A DNA stretch of 64,000 nucleotides. It comes from Zanthoxylum bungeanum (Eukaryota; Streptophyta; Magnoliopsida; Sapindales; Rutaceae). A program made the translations under genes and the position numbers. A model generated the notes under the pieces. The model was not told the DNA's origin and did no database searches. It saw nothing but the letters and a program-made list of their open reading frames with translations. Location: NCBI GenBank assembly GCA_019454045.1, contig SKCR01038125.1, positions 1 through 64,000 of the forward strand, given 5' to 3'. Numbering within the stretch: the stretch's first letter is position 1; each line of letters begins with the position of its first letter. This document shows, one piece after another, positions 1-10,079 of this stretch.

Positions 1-908
1 TTCCCGAAGATTCACCGATGACGTATGATTCAAACATAATTAATCTAGGATTAATTACGGAGAGATTTTATCTGGGATAAAATACTATTTGAAGAGAGAG
101 AACGATTAATTTGGAATTAATCGATAAAATAATGTATTCGATATATTAAATGAAATTAGATTTCATAACGGAATTAAAATTGGATTTTGATTCGGGCGAA
201 CGAATTAATTTAGAATTAATTCGCAAGGGACGTGAATAGTAATTTTGTTAGGCACAATTATTCAATTAAATTTGATTTAATTACGTCGCAACGGAAAAAT
301 CGTTAATTCGGAATTAACGAACCCGAACCCGGGATGTGTTGCGGGCCCACTCGGATTTTGAATCAAGTGGGGCCCACATGTCACATCACTAGTCACATCA
401 TTTATCACTTTATTCACTTTTTGGTGATGGAAGTAAGTGAAGACTTTTGAGATTACTTGTTTCTTACACAAGTTGAAAGGTGAATGACTTATTACCAAAT
501 ATTTGGTATATCATCATTTTGATTTTTGAAATAAAAAATAAGTCAACATAACTTCATCTTCCTCTCTCTCTCATTCACGATTTTTCACTCTCTCCCTCTC
601 CCATTTGGCTTGGCCGAAACACACTAAAAGGAAGAAGAAAAATTGTGGCAATTTTTCTAAGTGCTGGCACACCAAATGAATCATATAAGGTGATAGGGAA
701 ACCAATCCCAAGAGCTTGGAATCAAGATCAAAGCTTGGAGCTTGGATTCAACATTCAAAGAGGAGCTTGGAGGAACTTCTTAAAGCAAAATTTTTGTTAT
801 CAACACATCCTATATCCGATCAAAGTGAGTTTATTTCCGCTATTCTCCTTTATGTATTCACATGTTTTATGCTTGAATTGATCTTGGGAACGGCTTAGAA
901 ACCCAACA
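1..908 (+). repeat. Ty1/copia LTR, 3' portion (plus orientation), truncated by window start
   Basis: This stretch is the reverse complement of sequence in the LTRs at 51413-53358 and 61129-63025. Shared landmarks include the TCATTGGTGAATCTTCGGGA block (here in reverse at 1-25) and the AAAGAGGAGCTTGG block near 760. It ends in CCCAACA at 908, the expected LTR terminus, after which the reading frame of gypsy element A begins at once. The simplest reading is that a plus-strand copia element, or its solo LTR, inserted into the gag of element A, and only the last 908 bp are inside the window. Short ORFs here are not considered genes. Confidence 0.85.
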
Positions 909-3900
909 CAAGCAACATACGATGCTATGTTTCAAAGCCAATCAGCTTCTATAAAGGCACTGGAAAATCAATTGGGACAACTGGCCAATGCTCAGAGTTA
1001 TAGACCACAAGGTACCCTTCCTAGTAACACAGAACCAAATCCAAGGAACAGATGGAAGAAGCAATGACAAGCCATCACATTGAAAAGAGGCACTGAAATC
1101 AACAAAGATGTTGGAGTCAAGGCATCTGCTAAGGAAGTTCCAAAAGAAAGTAGCGAAGCAAATCCACAGATGGAGGAGAAAGAGGCAAAAGAAAATGATC
1201 GAGAAAGATTTACTCCACCTCCATTTTTTCCACAGCGTCTCCAGAAATATAAATTGGACAAGCAGTTTTCTCAATTCCTGGAGATCTTCAAAAAGCTGCA
1301 TATCAGCATTACATTTGTAGAAGCGTTGGAACAAATGCCTGGCTATGTCAAATTCATGAAAGATATTCTGTCACGAAAGCGAAGATTGGGAGATTACGAA
1401 ACAGTATCATTGACAGAAGAATGCAACGCCATCATTCAGAGGAAGCTTCCCCCAAAGTTGAAAGATCCTGGCAGTTTTACCATCCATTGTACCATAGGAG
1501 AACATTACTTCGGTAAGGCTTTGTGTGATTTAGGTGCTAGTATTAACTTGATACCTTTGTCTATTTACAGGAAAATGCAGATTGGAGAAGCAAAGCCCAC
1601 CTCAGTCACTTTGTAACTTGCTGACAGATCACTCACATTTCTGAGAGGTGTAGTGGAAGATGTATTGATCAAAGTCGACAAATTCATTTTCCCAGCAGAT
1701 TTCATTGTCCTTGACATGGAGGAAGACAAAGATGTACCCATCATCCTCAGGAGACCATTCTTGGCTACAGGTCGAACCATAATTGATGTACAAAAATGTG
1801 AACTAACCATGAGAGTGCAGGACCAAGAAGTTACATTCAATGTTTTCAAAGCCATGAAATTCTCGAATGACGAAAAGGAAGAGGAATGTTTCAGACTTGA
1901 TGTAATAGATAGTATCATTCAGAATACTGATGCAATGTAACTTTCCACTAACAAACTTGAAACTTGCATCACCCAATGACTGACAGGGAATTAGATTATG
2001 AGATTCTGGAATGTATCAACTATCTTGATGGAGCCTCTCGCTTCAGATCGACACCACAAGTGGAAAGTTTGGAACTACCGAAAAATGAGCGAATCAAGCC
2101 CTCAATTGAAGAACCATCGCAGCTGGAACTAAAGCCACTTCTGAGCCATCTCAGGTATGCATACTTAGAAAATTATTCTAATTTACCTATGATTATTTCT
2201 TCGTCGCTAACATTGGTACAGGAAGATAAGTTGTTGAAAGTGATACGTGCGCACAAGAAAGTTATTGGCTGGACTATAGCAGACATTCGAGGCATCAGTC
2301 TATCATTTTTCATGCATAAAATCTTGATGAACGACGAGTACAAAGCCACAGTGGAGCATCAACAGAGATTGAATCCAATCATGAAGGAAGTCATAAAGAA
2401 AGAAATCATCAAATGGTTGGATGCAGACATCATATACCCCATCTCTTATAGCACTTGGGTGAGTCATATGGAATATGCACCCAAGAAAGGAGGAATGATT
2501 GTAGTCACCAATGAAAAGAACGAGCTGATTCCAACAAGAACAATGACTGGATGGAGAATATGCATGGACTACAGGAAGCTGAACAAAACAACAAGGAATG
2601 ATCATTTCCTGCTACCATTCATTGACCAGATGCTAGACAGATTGGCGGGACATGAATTCTATTATTTTCTGGATTGATACTCAGGATAGAATCAGATTAC
2701 CATCGCCCTAGAAAATCATGCGAAAACCATTTTTACATGCATGTATGGTACTTTTGCGTTCCGCAGGATGCCATTTGGACGATGTAATGCTCCTGCCACA
2801 TTTCAACATTGCATGATGGCCATCTTTTCAAACATGATAGAACAAAGCATGGAAGTCTTCATGGATGTCTTCTCAGTATTCGAAGATTCTTTCGACCATT
2901 GCTTGCAGAATCTGGAAAAAAATATTACAAAGATGCGAAGATACCAACCCGGTACTCAACTGGGAGAAATGCCACTTCATGGTGCAGAAAGACATTGTCC
3001 TAGGACATTGAATCTCACAGAAAGGAATTGAGGTAGACAAAGCAAAGATCGAGATAATAGAAAAATTACCTCCACCATCTTTCGTCAAAGGGATTCGAAG
3101 TTTCTCGGGCATGCAGGATTTTATAGGAGATTTATCAAAGACTTCTGCAAGATTGCTAAATCTCTGTGCAATCTGCTGGAGAAAGATGTGCCTTTCAACT
3201 TCACCAAAGAATTCCACCATGCTTTTGAGATCTTAAAACATAAGCTGGTCTCTGCCCCCATCATAGTAGCATCAGACTGGACGCTTCCTTTTGAAGTGAT
3301 GTGCGATGCTAGTGATTTTGCTATAGGTGCAGTTTTGGGACAACGTGAGGAGAAAATTTTCCACACCATTTACTACTCCAGTAAAACATTGAATGAAGCA
3401 CAACTCAACTACATAACAACTGAAAATGAGTTGCTCACAGTTGTGTTTGCTTTTGATAAATTTCGCTCATATTTTATAGGTCCTAAGGTGGTGGTCTACA
3501 CAAATCATTTAGCAATCAAATACATGATCGCGAAGAAAGATGCCAACCTAGATTGATCCGTTGGGTGCTTCTACTGCAAGAATTTGACGTGGAAATCCGA
3601 GACCGAAAGGGGACAGAAAATCAAGTGGCGGATCATTTATCGAGGCTGGAGAATAGAGAAACAACTAGCAATGAGATGAAAATCAAAGAAACTTTTCCAT
3701 ATAAACAGTTATTTGCCATCAAGCAGCATGAATTCCCATGGTATGCTGACTATGTAAAATACATAATATCGAAGAAATGGCTGTTGGAATGGACACATCA
3801 GCAACAGAAGAAATTCTTCAAAGAAGTCAAGCATTATGTCTGAGATGAGTCGTACCTATTCAAATATTGTGCTGATCAATTATTGAGATGTTGTGTACCA

Positions 3901-5028
3901 TAGGGGGAGGTCAATATTATCCTACAACATTGTCATTCATCATCATACGGCGGACACTTCAGCGGAGATAAAATTACAGCCAAAGTCCTATAATCAGGTT
4001 TGTTCTGGCCCACCTTGTTCAAAGATGCTTACTTATTCATTCTTCAATGTGAAAGGTGTCAGAGAACAAGAAATATTTTGAGGAGAAAAATGAAGGACCT
4101 CTTCAAAGTGTTCTCGAAGTGGAGATATTTGATGTATGGGGGATTGATTTTATGGGAACCATTGTTCCATTATTTGGAAAACCTTAACATTCTGATTGCA
4201 GTAGACTACGTCTCCAAATGGATTGAAGCAATAGCAATGCCATCAAATAACTCTAAAGTGTGGTTAAAATTCCTTAAAAAGAATATTTTCACTCGCTTCG
4301 GAACACATCGGGCAATCATCAGTGATGGTGGCACACACTTCTGCAACAGATACTTTGATGCACTCCTATCCAAATACGGAGTTACTCATAAAGTTGCCAC
4401 TGCTTACCATCCGAAGTCAAGTGGGTAGGTTGAAGTTTCAAATAGAGAGATCAAAAGAATCTTGGAGAGAACTGTTGGATCAATAAGGAGGGACTGGTCT
4501 ACAAAACTGGATGACGTATTATGGGCCTACCGGATAGCTTACAAGACACCCATTAGTATGTCCCCATATCGAATGGTGTTTGGGAAAGCATGCCATCTGC
4601 CTGTGGAGCTTGAACATAAAGCGTACTGGGCATTGAAAAAACTAAATCTTTATATGCAAGAAGTAGAAGAGAAACGGCTCCACCAACTGAACGAACTGGA
4701 GGAGTTTCATCTCCATGCTTATGAGAATGCCAAACTGTACAAAGAAAAGACCAAGAAGTGGCATGATCAAAAAATAGTGCGCAGAGAAATTGAACCAGGG
4801 CAGCGGGTATTGTTATATAACTCAAGGTTGAAACTTTTCCCTGGGAAGCTAAAATTATGATGGTCAGGTCCATTTGTAGTCACCCAAGTTTTACCATATG
4901 GAGCCATTGAACTACATGACCCTAACTCCAATGATACATTCAAAGTTAACAGCCAACGTGTCAAGCACTATTGGGGAGAATCCATCAAGCGTCAAAAAGA
5001 GAGTCTCACACTTGTCAATCCAGCCTAA
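909..5028 (+). pseudogene. Gypsy gag-pol remnant of element A
   Basis: The gag C-terminus and protease run from 909 in one frame (protease motif CDLGASINLIP about 1525-1560), broken by TGA at 1065 and TAA at 1614. The protease tail continues in that frame to 1940. RT follows in another frame from 1964 (GWRICMDYRKLNK about 2550-2585), with TGA at 2675 and TAG at 2690, then 2741-3031. The RT active-site box reads FMDVFSV where FMDDFSV is expected, so the second catalytic aspartate is lost. RNase H is at 3188-3556 (CDASDFAIGAVLG). Integrase is at 4000-5028: VDYVSKW, ISDGGTHF and the catalytic-Glu region VEVSNREIK are visible, with TAG at 4426 and TGA at 4858. Inactive. Confidence 0.92.
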
Positions 5029-5167
5029 CATTCGGGTAGTCATGTCTAGCTGACGACGTTAAACTAAGTGCTAGCAGAGAGGCAACCCATGCAATTTTTG
5101 TATATATTGAGATTTGGTGTGTTTTATTTTTGTGTGTTTAATTTTTGTAGGAAAAGTCACAGACAGG

Positions 5168-5716
5168 ATGGAAGATGTTCTCGGAAAACTTCTCAAGCAT
5201 TTTCCTTCTCTCCCTCAAAACTCTCTGATGAAAGTCTACAAAGCAGGCATTGAACGAATGAGACTTCTGATGATCAAAGGTATTCTTTGTGAGATTCGTT
5301 GGATAATTGAAGCACGAGTCCGATTGGCAGGTGATTCATCTGACTCTTTTATTTCATTTCTGTCTGGTTTAGAAAGAAGCACCTATGCTTAGAGAAAAAG
5401 AGCTAAAAGATTAGGTATTTGCTATAAATGTGCACCTTGTACATGTATTACTCGTTGTCGTTCTTTAGGAATGGTGTATGATAACCGCGAAGATAAAATA
5501 AAATTCATTGGGGATGGCACGAGTAAGGAGTCTTTAGATGACATATCATTGACTCTTGAGACGCATCCCAGTAGATATATGTATCATGCGATTCGCAAGT
5601 TACATACACAGTTTCGAAAAGAAAGACAACAATTAAGTCTCAGGAATCTGACTTTAAAAGACCATATTTGCCAATTTATAAGAAAATTGGATGGGAAGCT
5701 TGTCCCTGATACATAG
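5168..5716 (+). pseudogene. Extra ORF of element A, unknown function, one in-frame TAG
   Basis: An ATG at 5168 opens a frame of 183 codons (stop included) interrupted only by TAG at 5390-5392 and ending at TAG 5714-5716. The first half (MEDVLGKLLKHFPSLP start) is mostly helical-looking and basic. The second half begins with a tight cysteine cluster (CYKCAPCTC, then C four residues on, about 5417-5453), possibly metal-binding, followed by a basic, charged stretch. I do not recognise a family. It lies 140 bp after the end of pol and 263 bp before the LOG gene. A pyrimidine-rich stretch ending in TTTTTGTAG (about 5142-5150) just upstream resembles a 3' splice site. It could be a remnant of the element's own accessory ORF. 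Confidence 0.5.
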
Positions 5717-5979
5717 ATGTCATTCAAGCCGTTTCTTCATGTACATATTATTATTTCTTTGTCTTTAACTAATAATTGTGATTTATTTTGTTATTTTCTT
5801 TTATTTTCGCCCACAGGATCCATACTTCTTGACTTTCATTATTTATTTTACTGTTTAGCTAATAATTATCATTTGGCAGGTACTAGTGCTATTATTACTC
5901 ACCCCTTTTTCAGGATCAATAAATCCAGCTCGTCATTGCACTCTTGTAGACATCCAGATTTGAGAAAGAAATAAAAAAA

Positions 5980-6633
5980 ATGGAAGCAACTTCAAGAAGA
6001 CGAGTTGTTAACATATGTGTGTTTTGCGGTACTAGTTCCGGTTTTAAACCAGAATTCGCTGAAGCAGCACAAAAATTGGGTAGAGTCATGGCTGAGAGGA
6101 ATATGCACTTAGTATATGGAGGTGGCAATCTTGGACTAATGAGGTACGTTTCAAGGGCTGTACAGGAAAGAGATAGTCAAGTTTTGGGAATCATCCCAAA
6201 ACCTTTGGCAGAGGCGAATCTTATCGGACAATCAAATGGAGATGAATATATCGTGCCAAGTATGTCTAAAGGACTTGTTGAAATAATTAACCGTGTTGAT
6301 GCTTTTATTACTTTGCCAGGTGGCTTGGGCACGATAGAGGAAATTTTTTTAGTGCTATCTTGGGCGAACTTGAACATACACCAGAAACCAATTGGACTGT
6401 TTAACGTTGATGGATTTTTTGAATTTCTTTTTATGCTTGTTGAAGATGTCTGGAGAAATGGATTCCTTTCAAAACTCATAAAAGATATCTTTTTCACTGC
6501 CAAAACAGCCAATGATTTAATTGACCAACTTTTATCCTTTGAACCACAAATTGACCTTATTTTTTCCAAGATAAACTGGTCTGATAATTATCATGGTAAG
6601 AAACGTCGGATAAATCTGGATCTTAACCTGTAA
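5980..6633 (+). CDS. LOG-family protein (cytokinin riboside 5'-monophosphate phosphoribohydrolase-like), intronless, inside element A
   Basis: This is an uninterrupted 217-codon ORF. The ATG at 5980 has A at -3 and G at +4 and is preceded by an A-rich leader. LOG enzymes release active cytokinin bases from cytokinin nucleotides in the cytosol, and typical plant members are of about this length. Visible features are the Rossmann-like N-terminus (VCVFCGTSSG-like, residues 12-21), VYGGGNLGLM (45-54), the family signature PGGLGTIEE (113-121, with the conserved Glu at 121) and KPIGLFNVDGFF (136-147). The segment before PGG reads MSKGLVEII (95-103), where active LOGs have an MHERKAxMA-type motif, so the catalytic Arg position is Gly98; activity is doubtful. 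Ordinary plant LOG genes are split by introns, so this is a retrocopy-like form. It sits between pol and the 3' LTR in the same orientation, in the env position. It could be a passenger pseudogene that has not yet acquired stops. Confidence 0.85.
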   Translation: MEATSRRRVVNICVFCGTSSGFKPEFAEAAQKLGRVMAERNMHLVYGGGNLGLMRYVSRAVQERDSQVLGIIPKPLAEANLIGQSNGDEYIVPSMSKGLVEIINRVDAFITLPGGLGTIEEIFLVLSWANLNIHQKPIGLFNVDGFFEFLFMLVEDVWRNGFLSKLIKDIFFTAKTANDLIDQLLSFEPQIDLIFSKINWSDNYHGKKRRINLDLNL

Positions 6634-6700
6634 TTTTCTTTTTAGATGTAGAATTCCACGCTAACTAGGTATTGTCTTCTAAATTTTTCTTCTTCTTTTT

Positions 6701-6742
6701 AGACATTGGGGACAATGTCTCAATTAGGTTTGGGGGAGGGGA
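6701..6742 (+). other. Perfect hairpin followed by an internal polypurine tract
   Basis: AGACATTG-GGGA-CAATGTCT (6701-6720) is a perfect 8-bp stem with a four-base loop. It lies directly after a pyrimidine-rich TTCTTTTTAG, and seven bases later comes the purine tract GGTTTGGGGGAGGGG (6727-6741). It lies 68 bp after the LOG stop and about 1.2 kb before the true PPT. It may be an RNA structure or a second plus-strand priming site; both are inference. Confidence 0.6.
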
Positions 6743-7191
6743 ATAGTTTATTAGTATCTTGTTTTTATTTTTCGTTGTGTTTTTTTTTCTTTGTTTTTAG
6801 TAAGAAATTCAAAATTTTAAAATAAAAATAATTAAAAAATAAAAAAAATGATTTTTTTTTTGTTCTTAACTTGACTAATCAGGTGAAATGGTGTTTGAGA
6901 TAGTTGTGTAAGGAATTTCCACTCCTGAGACGTATCTCAGCCTATTTCGTAACAAGTTAATTTTTATTTATTTCCTTTTGAATTATTTAAATTCGTGAAT
7001 TCTCCATAATACTGACTAAATTGAATATTCATATGCTCATTTAACAGGTATTATCAACATGCATGGTAACAAACGGACATGGGTCGTAAGTGAAAAAAAT
7101 TTTAATATTCAGTGCTCTAGTTTATTTGAGAAAACATGTAAAAATAATGGAATAATAATAATAAAATGTGTTTATAAATAATTAACCATGC

Positions 7192-7346
7192 TTTTACTTA
7201 GTAATCGGGCGTCTTGCCTCAGTAAGCAGAGATTATTCGCGTCAAACGGTAAAAGCTTGTGTTAATAATAATAATAAAGTTTCTACTTAGTAACTGTACG
7301 TCTTGCCTCAGTAAGCAGATATTATTCACGTCAAATGGTAGAACTT
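7192..7346 (+). repeat. Tandem duplication of about 90 bp in the 3' untranslated part of element A
   Basis: Two copies of a block built around CGTCTTGCCTCAGTAAGCAG, followed by ATTATTC(G/A)CGTCAAA(C/T)GGTA, start near 7194 and 7285, separated by an AT-rich (ATA)n spacer. No coding potential. The rest of 6743-7913 is non-coding 3' region of the element. Confidence 0.7.
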
Positions 7347-7911
7347 TTAACATCAGAAATTCGAGTAATTAAGTCCATAGGGGTGTCTTAACACCTAGTG
7401 TCCTAAAGCCAACTGTTTTGGGAGTCACTGGCCCAAAGCTCGCTACATGGATTAAAGATGTTATATAAAAAAAATCCACTGCTAAAAATGTGTGAATTCT
7501 GATATAACTTTAGATTTTTCAACTACACTTATGAATATTGTGGGCACAATGATTTGATTAATACTTTGTTGATTGTGTATATGGAGAATGGTAAAAATAA
7601 TCGGAGAATTTACTTATTTGGTAATTTAGAAAGAAGGAAAACAACTATCAACTTGGATAAGAATTTCACTTGTTTAGTCACTAACTTTTTTTGCGTGTTT
7701 GATTTTACATTTGATTGACTTTTGTGGGTATCGTCGCTATAAACCCCCCACGAGACTACAACTTGTCCACTATGGACACCTAGGGGTTTAAAGGCATGTT
7801 GCATACGCTAAATACAATTGTGATCCCTACGAAACTGGCTTAGGATAATTTAGTTTTTATTATTTATTTAATTTTGTTTTCGTTTATTTTTCTCGAGGAC
7901 TAGCAAAATGT

Positions 7912-7925
7912 TAGGTTTGGGGGTG
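7912..7925 (+). other. Polypurine tract of element A
   Basis: AGGTTTGGGGGTG immediately precedes the TGATGAG start of the 3' LTR, which is the expected place of the plus-strand primer. Confidence 0.75.
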
Positions 7926-8417
7926 TGATGAGCGGAAAATATATCAATATCTACCGTCCATTTTACTTAATATTTTGTATAGTTTCTCGGGTTTTATGAA
8001 CGTTTTGATGTGTTTTTATTTATTTTACAGATAAAATAAAATCGGGACTCAATGGAATTATTCATGATGAAATATGGAACAAAGAATGGCAAAAAATGGA
8101 CTTGCCATTTGGATTTTGGAGGTTAGAAACTTTAAATGGCGTTCTAACGAAGTACAATTTCAGAAATTTCAACTTTACGCAATTTTCGTATTTTGGCCAT
8201 AACTTTTTATTCCGATATCGAATTGAGGTGATTCAAGTTCCAGATGAAATAAGACTCAAAGACCTACAATTTTGAAGTTCATAGGAATTTCGAATTCTGA
8301 AGCTGTCATGACTGAAATTGATGAATAATCTGAAAGTGTGTTATGTGTAATTATTAAAGTCATTATCAAAACAAAAACAAATAGAAAATGACAATTTACA
8401 ATTGTCAAACTTCCACG

Positions 8418-8516
8418 AAACATGCTTGCATGTTTGGTGGAGGATTTGGTATCATGTTTGGTACCATGTTTGGTGCCATGTTTGGTGGCATGTTTGGTAG
8501 AGAAATTGGTGGAGAA
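8418..8516 (+). repeat. Short tandem repeat (CATGTTTGGTxx) in the LTR
   Basis: About seven 12-bp units of the type GCATGTTTGGTG / CCATGTTTGGTA, degrading to GAAATTGGTGGA at the end. It lies just upstream of the TATA box and so in U3, where repeated motifs often act as promoter elements (inference). Confidence 0.75.
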
Positions 8517-8540
8517 ATTGATGGAAGCCTTTATATTTGC

Positions 8541-8549
8541 CTATAAATA
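8541..8549 (+). promoter_or_regulatory. TATA box of element A LTR
   Basis: CTATAAATA inside GCCTATAAATACC. The related solo LTR has the same box (GCCTATAAATAG) at about 44899. This places the transcription start some 30 bp downstream. Confidence 0.65.
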
Positions 8550-8798
8550 CCAAGCCAACCTTTGTAAATTTTTCATGCTTTCTTTGGGAGATTTCTCTAT
8601 GAAAACCTAAAAGAAAGTGTCTTGTATGCTTATTTAAGTTTTCTTATATTTTCTTTTTATTTATTTAATAATTTATGTGTGTTTTTAATTACATCATGAG
8701 TAGATAATCTCTTTTTGCTGGAGTCTGTGGTGAAACTTTTAATATATTAATTTAGATTTACTCCCTTAATTTAAATAAGTAATTTGAATTAATTATTT

Positions 8799-8965
8799 AC
8801 CGCCTATATGGCCAGTTTTACATTATTGGACTTAGTTTCCGCCTATATAGTCGGTTTAGGTGCTAGCCTTGTTACCGCCTATATGGTCGATTTATATGAT
8901 TTTGTTACCGCCTATATGGTCGGTTGGACTTTGGACAAATGACATTCACCCCTTATATGGTCGAT
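8799..8965 (+). repeat. Array of five small bulged stem-loops in the LTR transcript
   Basis: Units start at about 8799, 8838, 8874, 8907 and 8948. The consensus is ACCGCC-TATAT-GG-T-CGGT, in which ACCG pairs with CGGT and CC with GG, leaving a one-base bulge and a five-base loop. The 8907 unit pairs perfectly; the others have one or more changes. The array is about 260-420 bases downstream of the TATA box, hence in transcribed R/U5. The solo LTR at 44399 has the same stem with different loop and bulge bases. Confidence 0.65.
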
Positions 8966-10079
8966 TTTAATATAATTAATTCAAGAAATGATTAAATCTA
9001 AATTTGAAGTATTAAAAGTGAAACCCCTAGCTCCAGTATTTTCTTTTATTATTATAATTTTCTTTACTTTTTAATTTTCTGTTATGTTATTCTGTTTGAC
9101 TATGCATTTTGTAATTTTAGGTATGTTTTATAACTAAATATATTATCTAATGTTGTGATGAATTCCAATATCACTGGTTTATAAGTTGGTTATTTTGTGT
9201 TTTGGGTGATATATTGGTTTATTTATTGAGTCTTAATCTTAATGCTTATTATTAACTGGCCACCAATAAGATTGATTTGGTAAACTTAAAATGAACTTGA
9301 TAAATGGATTTTAGGTTTCAACCTTAGACTCAATAGCTCACGATCTCACCTTAGGGTAGATTTCCCTTAGGTTAGGTTTCCTTCCAGGAGGCGTGGGTAG
9401 CCACAATTGGAACTTAATCTTAATGAATTCAGAGTTTCTTGGTTAACATAGAAATATAGTTAATTGGGTTACTTTGGGTGTTTGCATCTGACCATCGTCA
9501 GAGGCTTTTGTATATTTTCGTGTTCCAGGTTAATAAACCGATATATTACACAAACATGAGATAATCACTTCATCTTTAAAAGATATTGAAATGATTCACA
9601 ACCCTAGATAGCTTTATAATATTGATTTTTCCTTTAAATTACTTTCGCACCTGTTTAATTACTTTTTTAAGTAAAAATCACCATCCAACCAACAATCAAA
9701 TCAATTAGATACTCGTAGACATTTAACGTCATAAATTGATAGCATATGTATTAAGTCCTCATGGGATCAATACATTTTATACTACTTGAGCGATACGTGC
9801 GCTTGCGTTACGTGTGTGATTTCACCCGATTAGTCTCTTTAATATGTTTAAATGTTTAACCTTTCGTGTCAAAATCTGTTGATCACGTGAAGGGTAATTA
9901 ATTATGACAAATACGTTTTTCGATTTGGCTGTTGGAAAGTCAATTGGTTATCTTATAGGCTTTTCCTAGTATATGGGCCTAAGAAGTGTTAAGATCTTTT
10001 GCCCAATCTTGGCCCATGAATTGGCTGTTTGAAGGGATGGGCTCTATATGACATGGGGACTGAGGTGAAAAGACGATTT

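Larger units (their letters stand above)
909..9832 (+). mobile_element. Element A: Athila-type Ty3/gypsy retrotransposon carrying extra ORFs (5' end missing)
   Basis: The order is gag tail, protease, RT, RNase H, integrase (gypsy order), then two non-pol ORFs, a hairpin with an internal purine tract, and finally a polypurine tract joined to a 3' LTR that starts TGATGAG. The RPQGTLPSNTE-type gag end, the CDLGASINL protease motif and the GAGAGGCAACCC block after pol (about 5078) are marks I associate with plant Athila/Tat gypsy elements; the clade is from memory. The 5' LTR and most of gag are absent because the copia LTR at 1-908 cuts in. Pol carries at least ten stops or frameshifts, so the copy cannot move by itself. 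Confidence 0.85.
7926..9832 (+). repeat. 3' LTR of element A
   Basis: It starts TGATGAGCGG right after the PPT and ends near 9832 by alignment with the end of the solo LTR at 44399-46217 (shared closing block CTACTTGA(G/A)CGATAC(G/A)TGCGCTTG). About 1.9 kb. It contains a TATA box, a run of short TTTGGT repeats and an array of small stem-loops, listed separately. No 5' partner LTR is in the window, so no target-site duplication can be tested. Confidence 0.8.
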
